DNA from: Pararhizobium_B sp963760965 | GTDB lineage: Bacteria > Pseudomonadota > Alphaproteobacteria > Rhizobiales > Rhizobiaceae | Direction of reading: 5' to 3' | Assembly (NCBI GenBank): GCA_963760965.1 | Contig: CAVXEW010000006.1 | Location: 504,467-568,466 of the forward strand | Length of the DNA: 64,000 bases | Part shown: positions 19,617 through 28,611 of the stretch, piece by piece | Layout of the letters: every line of letters starts with the position of its first letter | Position numbering within the stretch: the stretch's first letter is position 1 | The notes under the pieces: model-generated | What the model saw: the letters and a program-made list of their open reading frames with translations, nothing else | Database searches by the model: none | Told to the model about the DNA's origin: nothing | Program-made: the position numbers and the translations under genes

Positions 19617-22600
19617 ATGGTGATCCTGCGCTTCTTCTGGGCCGTTCTTACGTCGCGCTGGCTATGGGCCCTCATCGGGCTGGCGCTCCTTTCGCTCGTC
19701 GTCTGGATATTCGGCCCGATCGTCAGCGTCGGGCCGTACCAGCCGCTCGGCTCGGCGACCGCCCGTGTTGCGGTCATGGCGGCATTCGTCATCGTCTGGC
19801 TGGTCTGGCTGGTCATCGCCCAGCGCCGCGCGATCCGGGCCAACCGCATGTTCGTCGCCGAGATCGCGGCGCCTGAGGAGCAGCCGAGCGCCGGCGAAGA
19901 GGCGGTCGCCGCCGTCGGCGCGCGGTTCCGGGAGGTGATGGGCGAGCTCAGGCGCCGCAAGCTGGGCGGGCGCCGCTTCCTGCGGGAATTGCCCTGGTAC
20001 GTGATTGTCGGGCCGCCTGCGACGGGCAAGACCACGGCCCTTCGGCAGTCGGGCCTCGATTTCCCCATCGATCTCAACGACGACCTCAGCGGGGTTGGCG
20101 GCACGCGCAACTGCGACTGGTTCTTCTCCGAACATGCCGTGCTCATCGACACGGCCGGACGCTATACCGAGCAGGAGAGCGCCCCCGACGCCGACGCTGC
20201 GGAGTGGCTGGGCTTTCTCGATCTCCTCAAGAAGCATCGTGGCCGCCGGGCGCTGAACGGCGTCATCGTCGCGCTCGCGGTCGATGCCCTGTGGGAGGGC
20301 GACGAGGCGATCCGCGCCCATGCCAGGAAGATCCGGCGTCGCCTGGCCGAGATCAACGAACGGCTGGAAATCCGTCTGCCGGTCTATCTGATGCTGACCA
20401 AGGCCGACCTGATCAAGGGCTTCGAGCCCTTCTTCGGCAACCTGACGACGGCTGCCCGCGAGCAGGTGTGGGGCACGACCTTTCCGGCCTCTTCGGCGCC
20501 CGAACCGGCGGCCGTCGCCGACGGCATCTCCGCGCTCGCCCGGGAGCTCGAGAAGCGCATGGTGCCGCGGCTCGAGGACGAGGAGCGCCTGTCCGCACGC
20601 GCGGAAATCTTCCGGTTCCCCGCCCAGGTCGAAAGCCTTTCGGAGCCGATCCGCCTTCTCGTCGATGCCACCTTCGGCGAGAGCCGCTACGAGGAGAGCG
20701 GCTGGCTCCGCGGGATCTACCTGACGTCGGCAACCCAGGAGGGCGCCCCGGTCGATCGCCTGACGGCGCAGTTGTCTGCATCCTTCGGTCTGCCGGCCCA
20801 GCGAAGTGCGTCGATGCCCCGGTCGCAGAAGCGCAGCTTCTTCCTGAAGGGTCTGCTGGGCGACGTCGTCTTCAAGGAGGCCGGGCTCGGGGTCTTCGAT
20901 GCCCGGATGATGCGAAGGCGTGCCTGGATCTGGCGCGGAGCGGCCGGTCTCAGCGCGGCGGCCGCCCTCGTTGTCGCCGGCTTCTTCATAGCCTCCTACC
21001 ACGACAACGCGACCGCGATGGAAGCGCAGGCCACGCAGTTCGGTGCTCTCCAGGGGCCGCTCGAGGCCATCGCGGCGAGGCCCGTGCCGGTCGAAAACCC
21101 CGACATGCCGACGGGCCTTGCCGCCGCCGCCGCAGTGGAGGCCGCGCAGGTTCCCCGGCCCAACTCGTTCCGCGACATTGCCGGGCCCACCGCCGCGCCG
21201 GAAATGCTTCAGACCCAGAGCGACGTCTACGACCGCGTCCTGCGCAACGTCCTCGAACCGCGAATGGTGGCGCTCCTGGAAGCAGCGATGTGGCGTCAGC
21301 TGCGCGACCCCGATTTCATGTTCGGAGCGTTGAAGACGTACCGGATGATGACGGGGCTTTCCCCCATGGACCCGGCCTTCGCGCGCAGCTGGTGGGCTGA
21401 CGTTCTGCCGAATTATGCGCCCGTTCCGCCGTTTGCGTCGGCGGACGCGGAGCAGCACGAGCTGGCGGCCCTCGACCGCATGGCCGTCGACGACAGCTAC
21501 GTCGAGCCGGACAGGGCACTCGTGGCGGAGGCGCTGAAGAGCGTCTGCTCGATCTCTCTGCCCGTTCGGGCCTATCGGGCGCTGCTCGCGGACAAGGCCG
21601 TTAAGGACCTGAAGGAATGGGTGCCGGCCAGCTTCGTCGGCCCGAACGGCCTCAAGGTGCTGACCCGGCGTTCCGACAAGACGCTCCGCTCGGGCCTGCC
21701 GGGCGCCTTCACCTATGACGGCTTTCACAACGTGATCCTCGACCGGGTCGACGAGGTCGCCGCACAGGCCGCTCTCGACCGTACCGTCTTCGAAGGCGGT
21801 TGCGAGGAGAATTCGCAGACTTCGGTGCCGGCGCTCTCTCGCGACATCCTGAAACTCTACTACGAGGACTTCGTCGCCCGCTGGGACAGCCTGCTGCATG
21901 ACATTCGCCTGGCGCCGCTGACGAACCTCAACGTCGCCAGCGAGAACCTGAAGGACCTTTCCAGCCGCAATTCCGCGCTCAAGCGCCTTCTCACCGCCGT
22001 GGTCCACGAGACTGACCTGACCCGCACGGAGGATGCGTCGGCCAGGAAGGCGACGGACACCAGGCTGGCCTCGAAGCTGTTCGCAAAGCTCGGCAAGCTC
22101 GGGAAGCTGGCGAAGACGGGAGTGAAGCTCATGCCGCGTGGCGGTGGCGGCAACGACATCGACCGGACCGGTGCGAGCGTCGCCGAACATTTCAAGCCGC
22201 TCAAGGGAACGATCGCGGAGGTTGACGGACAGCCTCCGTCGCTCGACGCGGCCGTTGCGGCGATGACGGCGCTTTCCAACATGCTGCAGACCGTCATGGC
22301 CAGTCCGAACCCGCCGGAGGCGATCAAGAAGCAGGGCGGCCTTGCCGAGCTTACCGGGGCCGTCGCCCGGCAGGCGCAGATCCTGCCCGACCCCGTCAAC
22401 CTCTGGCTCGCCGGCATTGCGGGCGACACGAGCGGGCTGACGCAGAAGGCGGTCGCCTCGGAGCTGAACGCCATCTGGCGCTCCGATATCCTGCCGTTCT
22501 GCCGGGCGGCGCTCGACAATCGCTATCCCTTCGCGCCCGACAGCGCTGTCGACGTCAACATACGCGACTTCACGCGGCTGTTCGGGCCGGGGGGTCTGAT

Positions 22601-23148
22601 CGACACGTTTCACCAACGACAACCTGCTGCCCTATGTGGATACCACGGGCGAACCCTGGAAGTGGCGCGCCGACCTCGGTCTCGCCCCGGCTGTCCTCGC
22701 CGATTTCGAGCAGGCGCGCCACATCCGCGACGATCTCTTCCCCGGCGGGACGGGGCCGGTGATGAACTTCACCCTGGAGCCGAAGGACCTCTCGCCGAGC
22801 GCGGTGCGAATGACGCTCAATCTCGACGGGCAGACGCTCGAATACTTCAACAACGCCACCCGCCCGCAGCCGATGACCTGGCCCGGCAAGGATGGCACCG
22901 GCGTCATTTCGCTCGCCTTCCAGCCGGTCGACGGGTCGCCGCAGGTGATGATCAACGAGACCGGAAGCTGGGCCTGGCTCAGGCTGCTCCGCGGCGGCCG
23001 GTTCCGGCCGACGAACCAGCCGGACGTCTACGGCCTGCGGCTCGGCATGAAGAACTACTACGTCGACTTCGAATTGCGCGCATCGAGTGTCGAGAACCCC
23101 TACAATCTGGAGATGTTCAGGAAATTCACGTGCCCGCCAAACATCTGA
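19617..23148 (+). CDS. tssM: TssM1, IcmF-like T6SS inner-membrane ATPase-like protein (one frame break)
   Basis: The corrected length is about 1176 residues. It has two N-terminal membrane segments (~8-30 and ~50-70). The cytoplasmic GTPase-like domain has Walker A GPPATGKT (132-139) and the VLIDTAGRY motif. A third membrane segment (WRGAAGLSAAAALVVAGFFI) is followed by a large periplasmic region that contacts TssJ. An extra T near 22607 (ACGTTTCACC) moves the last 180 residues (TNDNLLPYVDTTGEPWKW...) to the next frame, ending at 23148. It starts 1 bp after the tssL stop. A second tssM is at 33901. Confidence 0.93.
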
Positions 23149-23672
23149 CGACAGGCTTCTACGGCAAGATCCCTGCGGCCGGTGATTTCGTCTCGCGGGG
23201 CCTGCCGGGGGATTTCATCCGGGCCTGGGACCGGTTCGCGGCCTCGTGGCTCGTGCCGCCGATAGTCGACGGTACCTGGCACGACGACATCGTGCTGCGC
23301 TTTGCTTCGGGCGGCTTCGGAGCCGCTGCGATGGCCGGCATCGTCATGCCGAGCCGGGACAGGGCGGGCCGGCGCTTTCCGCTGACCGTGGCGGCCGCCT
23401 CCGACCGGGCGGCCGAAGAGCTCGCCTGCGATGCGCCGGACTGGTTCGACGGGCTGGAGGAGCGGGCGCGCGCCGCGACGCGCGAGGGCGCCACTGCCGA
23501 CGAACTTGCGGCGGCGCTCGCGGCGGTCGCGGCCCCGTCCGCGCGGGAACGCGACAGGTCCGGCGGCGGGCTCTTATTCTGGACGGCGGACGCGCACCCG
23601 TCCGGGTCGACGCCGAAGCGCCGGGCGATGGCACTGGGCCGGCTGCTCGCCCGTGAGCCGGAGGCGAACTGA
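23130..23672 (+). CDS. tagF: TagF, T6SS-associated regulatory protein (DUF2094)
   Basis: The 180-residue protein begins VPAKHLTTGFYGKIPAAGDF, the typical TagF/ImpM N-terminus, and contains RAWDRFAASWLVPP and GIVMPSRDRAGRRFPLTVAA. TagF acts as a post-translational brake on T6SS assembly through Fha in Pseudomonas and Agrobacterium. The start GTG 23130 overlaps the end of tssM by 19 nt. The stop overlaps the next ATG (TGATG). The frame is intact. Confidence 0.88.
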   Translation: MPAKHLTTGFYGKIPAAGDFVSRGLPGDFIRAWDRFAASWLVPPIVDGTWHDDIVLRFASGGFGAAAMAGIVMPSRDRAGRRFPLTVAAASDRAAEELACDAPDWFDGLEERARAATREGATADELAAALAAVAAPSARERDRSGGGLLFWTADAHPSGSTPKRRAMALGRLLAREPEAN

Positions 23673-24777
23673 TGCAGATCTGGAACCGGAGCGGCTTCCT
23701 GCACGCGTTCACCATGGGCATGGACGTGGCTGCCCGCGAGTACATCGTCGTGGTCGTGAAGGGCACGTTCGACTTTCCCCGAGCAGGCGGGCGGGCCGGT
23801 CCGGCGGTCGGCCGAGCAGGTTCCGCTGGTCATGGCCGATACGCAGACCGGGGAGCCCGGCTATTCGGCGACGCTCTGGGAAACGGATTTCGCCTTCCGC
23901 AAGCCGCGCTGCGACGTCGATCGCCAATGGCTGCGCATACGCCCCGGGCGGCAGGCCGGCCGAGCGCGTGCCGGTCGGCATCAAGGTCGGCAACTGGTCG
24001 AAGCTCTTCGAGGTCGTCGGCGACCGGGAATGGCGGGCCCGCGGCCCTGTCTTCGTCGCGACAGGGCCGCTGCCCTTTCTCGAGATGCCGATCTCCTACG
24101 ACAACGCCTGGGGCGGAGCCGACCGGCTCGACCCGGACGACGCGGCGCCGGACAGCTATCGCCACAATCCGGTCGGCACAGGATGGGCACGCACGCGCAA
24201 CCAGCGCTTCATTCCCGGCCTGCGCCTGCCCAACACACAGGCGGTCGGCGAGGAGATCCGCTCTCCCTTCGGCGACTACCGGCCGATGAGCTTCGGTCCT
24301 ATGGGGCGCGGATGGCCGGGCCGCATCGAACATGGCGGCACCTACGACCAGAAGTGGATCGACGACGTCTTCCCGTTCCTGCCGGCGGACTTCGACGAGC
24401 GATATTTCCAGATGGCCCCGCCGGACCAGCAGATCGATCATCCGAGGGGCGGCGAAGAGGTGCAACTCGTCAACCTGACGCCGCGCGGCCGCGAGGTGTT
24501 TCGCCTGCCGGCGACGGCGCTGCCGATGACGCTGTTCAAAGGAAGGGACAGGGCTTTCGAGGGCGACCTGTTGCCCGACACGATCCTGTTCGACACCACG
24601 AACCGCCGTTTTTCTCTCGTCTGGCGCATCCAGCAGCGCATCCGGCGCTCCGTTCTGGATTTCACCGAGTGCTGGGTCGGCGCGCCGACGCGCGCGATGG
24701 TCCGGGCAAGGGAAGCGGGGAAGCGGTATGTTCCCTTGTCCGGGGAGCCGGCCGGAAGCGGGGCGGCAGCCGCATGA
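23672..24777 (+). CDS. DUF2169-domain T6SS effector-loading protein (two frame breaks)
   Basis: The corrected length is about 367 residues. It begins MQIWNRSGFLHAFTMGMDVA and contains ISYDNAWGGADRLD, PNTQAVGEEIRSP and DFDERYFQMAPPDQQ, all hallmarks of DUF2169 proteins. These sit beside PAAR-like effectors and are thought to act as adaptors loading them onto VgrG. Extra bases near 23781 (a fourth C in TTTCCCCGAG) and near 23920 shift the frame. Its position between tagF and the PAAR-like effector fits the adaptor role. Confidence 0.85.
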
Positions 24778-25796
24778 ACGGCCGTCTCGATATCCTGTCT
24801 GTCGGCATGGTGACTGCGGTCGGTCTGGACGCGCCGTCATCCTGTGCGGCGATGCGTGCCAGGCTGGACGGCTTCCAGGAGACGCGCTTCATGGGGCCGG
24901 GCGGCGACTGGCTGGTTGGCGCGCCCGTGCCGCTTCCGCGCAACTGGATCGGTGGCAAGCGCATGGCGCATCTCGCGGCCGCCGCCATCTGCGAGGCCTT
25001 CGAGGCGGTTCCCGAAGCCCGGGGCCGCACCGCGCTCCTCCTCTGCCTGGCGGAGGAGAACCGCCCCGGAATTCCCGTGCAGGATGGCCGGGCGCTGGCA
25101 CGCGCCATTGCGGAGGTCGTCGAGGCCGAAGACATCCGCCTGGCCGGAATCGTGGCTCACGGCCGCCCTTCCGGGCACGTGGCACTGGAGCAGGCCCGCC
25201 GGATGATCGGCGGGCGCGAGGTTCCGTTCGTCATGATCGCAGCTGTCGACAGCTATCTGACGGCCGCTTCAATCTCGCACCATCTTTCCGACAGCCGTTT
25301 GCTGACGGCTGACAACCCCGACGGTTTCATTCCGGGCGAGGCGGCTGCGGCAGTGCTGTGCGCCGCGCCGGGGAAGGGCGCTCTTAGGCTCCTCGGCGTC
25401 GGCCTGACCCGCGAAAAGGCGTCGATCTACAACGCCGGCGACCTTCCCCTGCGGGGAGACGGCATGACGAACGCCTACCGGGCCGCCCTGGACGAGGCCG
25501 GCCTCGACATGAATCGCCTCGGCTATCGCATCGCGGACCTGATCGGGGAGCAGTACTGGTTCAAGCAATCGGCGCTCGCGTCGCTCCGCCTGCTGCGTGG
25601 CCGGCACGAGTTCCAGGACATCTGGTCACCCGGCGAATCCCTCGGCAATGTCGGTGCCGCAGCCGTGCCGCTGATGATCGGCATGGCCTGGACCGCGGCG
25701 CGCAAGCGCTATGCCGCCGGCAACCCCGTCCTGATAGAGGCATCCAATGACGGCGGGGCCTGCGGCGCCGCAGTCTTCGCGGCGAGGGCAGCCTGA
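24774..25796 (+). CDS. Ketosynthase-like (thiolase-fold) T6SS cassette protein, probably non-catalytic
   Basis: The 340-residue protein has a beta-ketoacyl synthase-like fold. The C-terminal-half marker DGFIPGEAAAAVL (~183-195) and GNVGAAAVPLMI (~303) match ketosynthases. Where active enzymes have the nucleophilic Cys in a TAC motif, this protein reads AAVDSYL (~156-162), so condensing activity is unlikely. Such proteins recur between DUF2169 and DUF4150 genes in T6SS loci, and a chaperone or adaptor role is inferred. Its ATG overlaps the preceding stop (ATGA) and its stop overlaps the effector ATG (TGATG). Confidence 0.75.
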   Translation: MNGRLDILSVGMVTAVGLDAPSSCAAMRARLDGFQETRFMGPGGDWLVGAPVPLPRNWIGGKRMAHLAAAAICEAFEAVPEARGRTALLLCLAEENRPGIPVQDGRALARAIAEVVEAEDIRLAGIVAHGRPSGHVALEQARRMIGGREVPFVMIAAVDSYLTAASISHHLSDSRLLTADNPDGFIPGEAAAAVLCAAPGKGALRLLGVGLTREKASIYNAGDLPLRGDGMTNAYRAALDEAGLDMNRLGYRIADLIGEQYWFKQSALASLRLLRGRHEFQDIWSPGESLGNVGAAAVPLMIGMAWTAARKRYAAGNPVLIEASNDGGACGAAVFAARAA

Positions 25797-26734
25797 TGAC
25801 CGTTTTCGCCAACGGCCTGGAGGTCGCCTGCAAGGCGCAGAACAACAAGGTCATTGCCGCCTTTCCCGACGTCTGCTTCACGCCGCCCGAATGCCCCGCC
25901 ACCCCGCCGGGCGTACCGGTTCCCTATCCGTCCTTCGGAATGGATTCCGATACGGACAGCGGCACCAGCACCGTCAAGATCGGTGGCCAGACGATCACGC
26001 AGAAAAACAAGTCCTACTACACGAAGACGACGGGCACCGAGGCGGGCTGCGCGGCGAAGAAGGGCGTAATCACCTCGACCAACACCGGCAAGGAATACGC
26101 CGTAGCCTGGTCGAGCAACGTGAAGGCGGACGGAGAACCGGTCAACCGGATGACCGACCTCTCGACGAACAACCATGCCTCGCCACAAGGCAATGCGCCT
26201 CCATTTCCGAAGATCGGCAAGGTTCAGGGAGCAGTCATCAGTACCGAAGACTGTCTGGTGGGCGAATATGCCAAGATTTGGGTCAAGTGCGCGGAATACG
26301 GCGGCGAGGCACATCACATCGTTCCGGACAAATGCTTTCGAACGGGCTCCCGACGATCGAAGCCTGATGCGGCGGGCATGATCAGCCGCACACTTGATGG
26401 CACCGACTACGACATCCTCGCGCGTGTCGAGAACGCCCCCACTCTCGACGAAGGGATGTGCATCTGCCTTATGCCCGCGCAGCACGACCAGATTCACGCG
26501 CTCGAGCGCGAGGCACTCGCCGGAATTGGCGATGGCCGTACCGCGAGTGTCGACGAAATCTATCCAGCCTGCCATGAAACGCTGGAGAACGTGGAAGGAT
26601 TGAGCGACGACTGCGTCGACGCGGCGAATGAGGCGACGGAAGACCAGTGGAACAATTTCGAGGATGGGCAAACGCTCAGGACGTCGAACCGGCTTCCCGA
26701 CGCCGATGCCGTGGATAGTATGCTGGGCATCTAG
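25796..26734 (+). CDS. PAAR-like (DUF4150) T6SS effector with predicted HNH/AHH nuclease domain
   Basis: The 312-residue protein has two parts. Residues ~1-130 are a DUF4150/PAAR-like tip domain (MTVFANGLEVACKAQ, PDVCFTPPECPATPP, NHASPQGNAPPFPK), which sharpens the VgrG spike. The C-terminal part contains AHHIVP (172-177) and, ~65 residues on, a second His pair (QHDQIHALE), the layout of HNH/endonuclease-VII toxins of the AHH type. DNA cleavage in the target cell is inferred. It directly follows the DUF2169 and ketosynthase-like genes and is followed by the probable immunity gene. Local composition is less GC-rich than the structural genes. Confidence 0.8.
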   Translation: MTVFANGLEVACKAQNNKVIAAFPDVCFTPPECPATPPGVPVPYPSFGMDSDTDSGTSTVKIGGQTITQKNKSYYTKTTGTEAGCAAKKGVITSTNTGKEYAVAWSSNVKADGEPVNRMTDLSTNNHASPQGNAPPFPKIGKVQGAVISTEDCLVGEYAKIWVKCAEYGGEAHHIVPDKCFRTGSRRSKPDAAGMISRTLDGTDYDILARVENAPTLDEGMCICLMPAQHDQIHALEREALAGIGDGRTASVDEIYPACHETLENVEGLSDDCVDAANEATEDQWNNFEDGQTLRTSNRLPDADAVDSMLGI

Positions 26735-26763
26735 GCCCGGTCTCGAAGGCGAAGGAGTACCAG

Positions 26764-27810
26764 ATGCCGCAAATTCATGCTTCGCTTGCTATCTCCGCCA
26801 AACAAGCCGCTGTTTCGATAGGTGAATTGAGTGATGACGACCCATTCAGCAAATTGGTCGTCTTCACCGAGGATGGCCCGGTCGTCTGGGGGCATGTTTC
26901 GGTCCGGCGGACGCTGGTCTCGATCGCCGCCTTTGCGAGCGCCACCGCCGGACAAGACGTTTTCGTAGCAATGAGCAACGAGGGTGACGTCTACTTCGCC
27001 GAGGGAAAGGCACCGCGCGAAAAAATTCCCGGCGCCGGGGTGCTGAGCGACGACGCAGACGGCTACGGTTCGATGACATCGATACGGCGTCTCGATGGCC
27101 AACTTTGGGCCTGCGGACACGGTGCGCAGATCTATGTCCGCGCCGGACCGGCCAACTGGCAGCGCATCAGCGACAGGACGTCACCCGATCTGGGAGATCT
27201 GCGCTTTCTCGCTCTTGCAAAGAGCTCCAAGGCTCTGGCGGCTTGCGGTTTCACCAGTTCCGTCAAGAGATCGGTGTCGGCAGGCGAGCAAGCAGAGATG
27301 GAAGCCGCGCGCGCCCGTGGTGACTTGCGAACGTATCGGTCCATGATCCGGGAGTCCCGAAAGGCCGTTTCCCGCCCCCAAGGCTGCCTGTTTCTCCTCG
27401 AGAACCGTGTCTGGCGTGCGGCCGATCTTCCTAACAACAACTACCTGCATGACGTGCGCTGTCTTCCGGACGGACGCTTCGTGGCCGTCGGCTCGGCGGG
27501 GACGATCGTGGCGGGTGAGCGTCCGGACCAGATGGAGGATTTCAGCGTTCCCGGACTGTCGGAAAGGCTAGTTTGCGTGCGCATGGAAAACGACCAGATC
27601 TACGTCTTGGGCGAGACGAGCGTCCTGCTGCTTGCGAGCGATCTGTCATTCGTCGACACTTGGCCATTGCCAACGGACCTTGGCGATCCCGTCGGCATCG
27701 ACGCCGTGCAGGGGTGCGTCTGGTTCTTCGGACGAAACGGCATGGCGCGGCGCCACGCCGGCACGTGGCAGACGGTCGATATCCCGCCGGAATTCTGGCA
27801 ACGACCCTGA
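26764..27810 (+). CDS. Probable immunity protein for the PAAR-like nuclease effector
   Basis: The 348-residue, intact protein has no signal peptide. Repeated short blocks such as GQLWACGHGAQIYVR, DGRFVAVGSAGTIVA and GCVWFFGRNGMARRH give a WD40/beta-propeller-like pattern of about seven blades. It follows the effector by 29 bp with a strong ribosome site (GAAGGAG). A cytoplasmic protein directly after a nuclease effector is most simply its immunity partner. The propeller-like architecture is large for an immunity protein. Function is inferred from position, with no recognised family. Confidence 0.6.
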   Translation: MPQIHASLAISAKQAAVSIGELSDDDPFSKLVVFTEDGPVVWGHVSVRRTLVSIAAFASATAGQDVFVAMSNEGDVYFAEGKAPREKIPGAGVLSDDADGYGSMTSIRRLDGQLWACGHGAQIYVRAGPANWQRISDRTSPDLGDLRFLALAKSSKALAACGFTSSVKRSVSAGEQAEMEAARARGDLRTYRSMIRESRKAVSRPQGCLFLLENRVWRAADLPNNNYLHDVRCLPDGRFVAVGSAGTIVAGERPDQMEDFSVPGLSERLVCVRMENDQIYVLGETSVLLLASDLSFVDTWPLPTDLGDPVGIDAVQGCVWFFGRNGMARRHAGTWQTVDIPPEFWQRP

Positions 27811-27833
27811 CCGCGGCTACGCCCACCCGGTGA

Positions 27834-28178
27834 CTACCGTCGCCTCGCCGTGGCAGCGAGAAATCTTCGCACTCTTTCGAGATCGAGATCGACAACTCGC
27901 TGGTTCGTGCGGGCCTTCAACATCCGGGTCACGAACAACTCCCCCGCCTCGGGGAATTCCTCGTACCGCTCCCGCGCGATCTCCCGGCCGACGTCGCCGG
28001 CAACCCGCAGCCCGTCGAGATGGGCCTCCAGCCGTTCCACGAGCCGGGCGAGGCGCTCTTGGTCCATGTCCGGATTCTCCTCCGGGTGCAGGAGGTGGTG
28101 GTCGTAGACCGTCCAGAGAAAGGCCGCCATCTCGGCATGCTGGCGAACGATTTCGCGGAGAACCGGCGCCTTCGGCAT
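27834..28178 (-). CDS. Truncated TIGR02270-like protein
   Basis: The 114-residue protein begins MPKAPVLREIVRQHAEMAAF and continues LVERLEAHLDGLRVAGDVG, which matches the N-terminus of TIGR02270 proteins. Those T6SS-associated HEAT-repeat-like proteins are normally about 400 residues. Here the frame stops after ~114 residues, so only the N-terminal module remains, unless the family has a short form. Its ATG overlaps the stop of the DUF6484 gene (TGATG), placing it last in the vgrG operon. It converges with the immunity gene, 23 bp away. Confidence 0.6.
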   Translation of the reverse strand: MPKAPVLREIVRQHAEMAAFLWTVYDHHLLHPEENPDMDQERLARLVERLEAHLDGLRVAGDVGREIARERYEEFPEAGELFVTRMLKARTNQRVVDLDLERVRRFLAATARRR

Positions 28179-28602
28179 CAGTTCAGGTTCACCGATCCGC
28201 CGCGGATGCGGTTGGCGGCGCTGGCGTGGCTGACGAGATAGGTGCCGCGGATGGTTATGTGGCCGTCCTTCTCCATCACGATCCTCGCCTTGCCGCAACG
28301 CAACTCGAGCCTTCGGGGCGGTGACCAAGACCGTTCGCCGTCGCTTACGATCTCCGCCGGCGCCGGCTTTCGGAGGGGATCTACGATGCGGCCGACGATC
28401 AGCGGTCGCCGGGGATCGCCTTCCTCGAAGAGCAGGGCGACGTCGCAGCCGGCCATGTCCGGCGATAGCTCGGCAAGCGACCGCGCCTCGACGGCGCTGG
28501 CGTTCCTCGAGCCCGCCATAGGAGACCAGCGGGCCGCTTTCGCCGAAGCCCAGGAACTGGCCGATGACGACGCCGTGGATCTGTCCGCGCGTTTGTCTTC
28601 AC
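28178..28602 (-). CDS. DUF6484-domain protein encoded after vgrG (frame breaks)
   Basis: Read across frame changes near 28575 and 28505, the protein is about 140 residues. HGVVIGQFLGFGESGPLVSY is followed by ARSLAELSPDMAGCDVALLF, EEGDPRRPLIVGRI and the C-terminal GHITIRGTYLVSHASAANRI. This is the DUF6484 pattern, an OB-fold/gp5-like small protein found beside VgrG and thought to help effector or spike assembly. The likely start is GTG 28602 with GAGGGA overlapping the vgrG stop. Coupled at both ends. Confidence 0.7.
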
Positions 28603-28611
28603 CTTGATCCC

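Noticed and set aside
19662..22622. 986-codon open frame on the minus strand inside tssM
   Set aside because: It is the antisense shadow of a GC-rich gene: Arg/Gly-rich with no motif, while the plus strand is a clear TssM.
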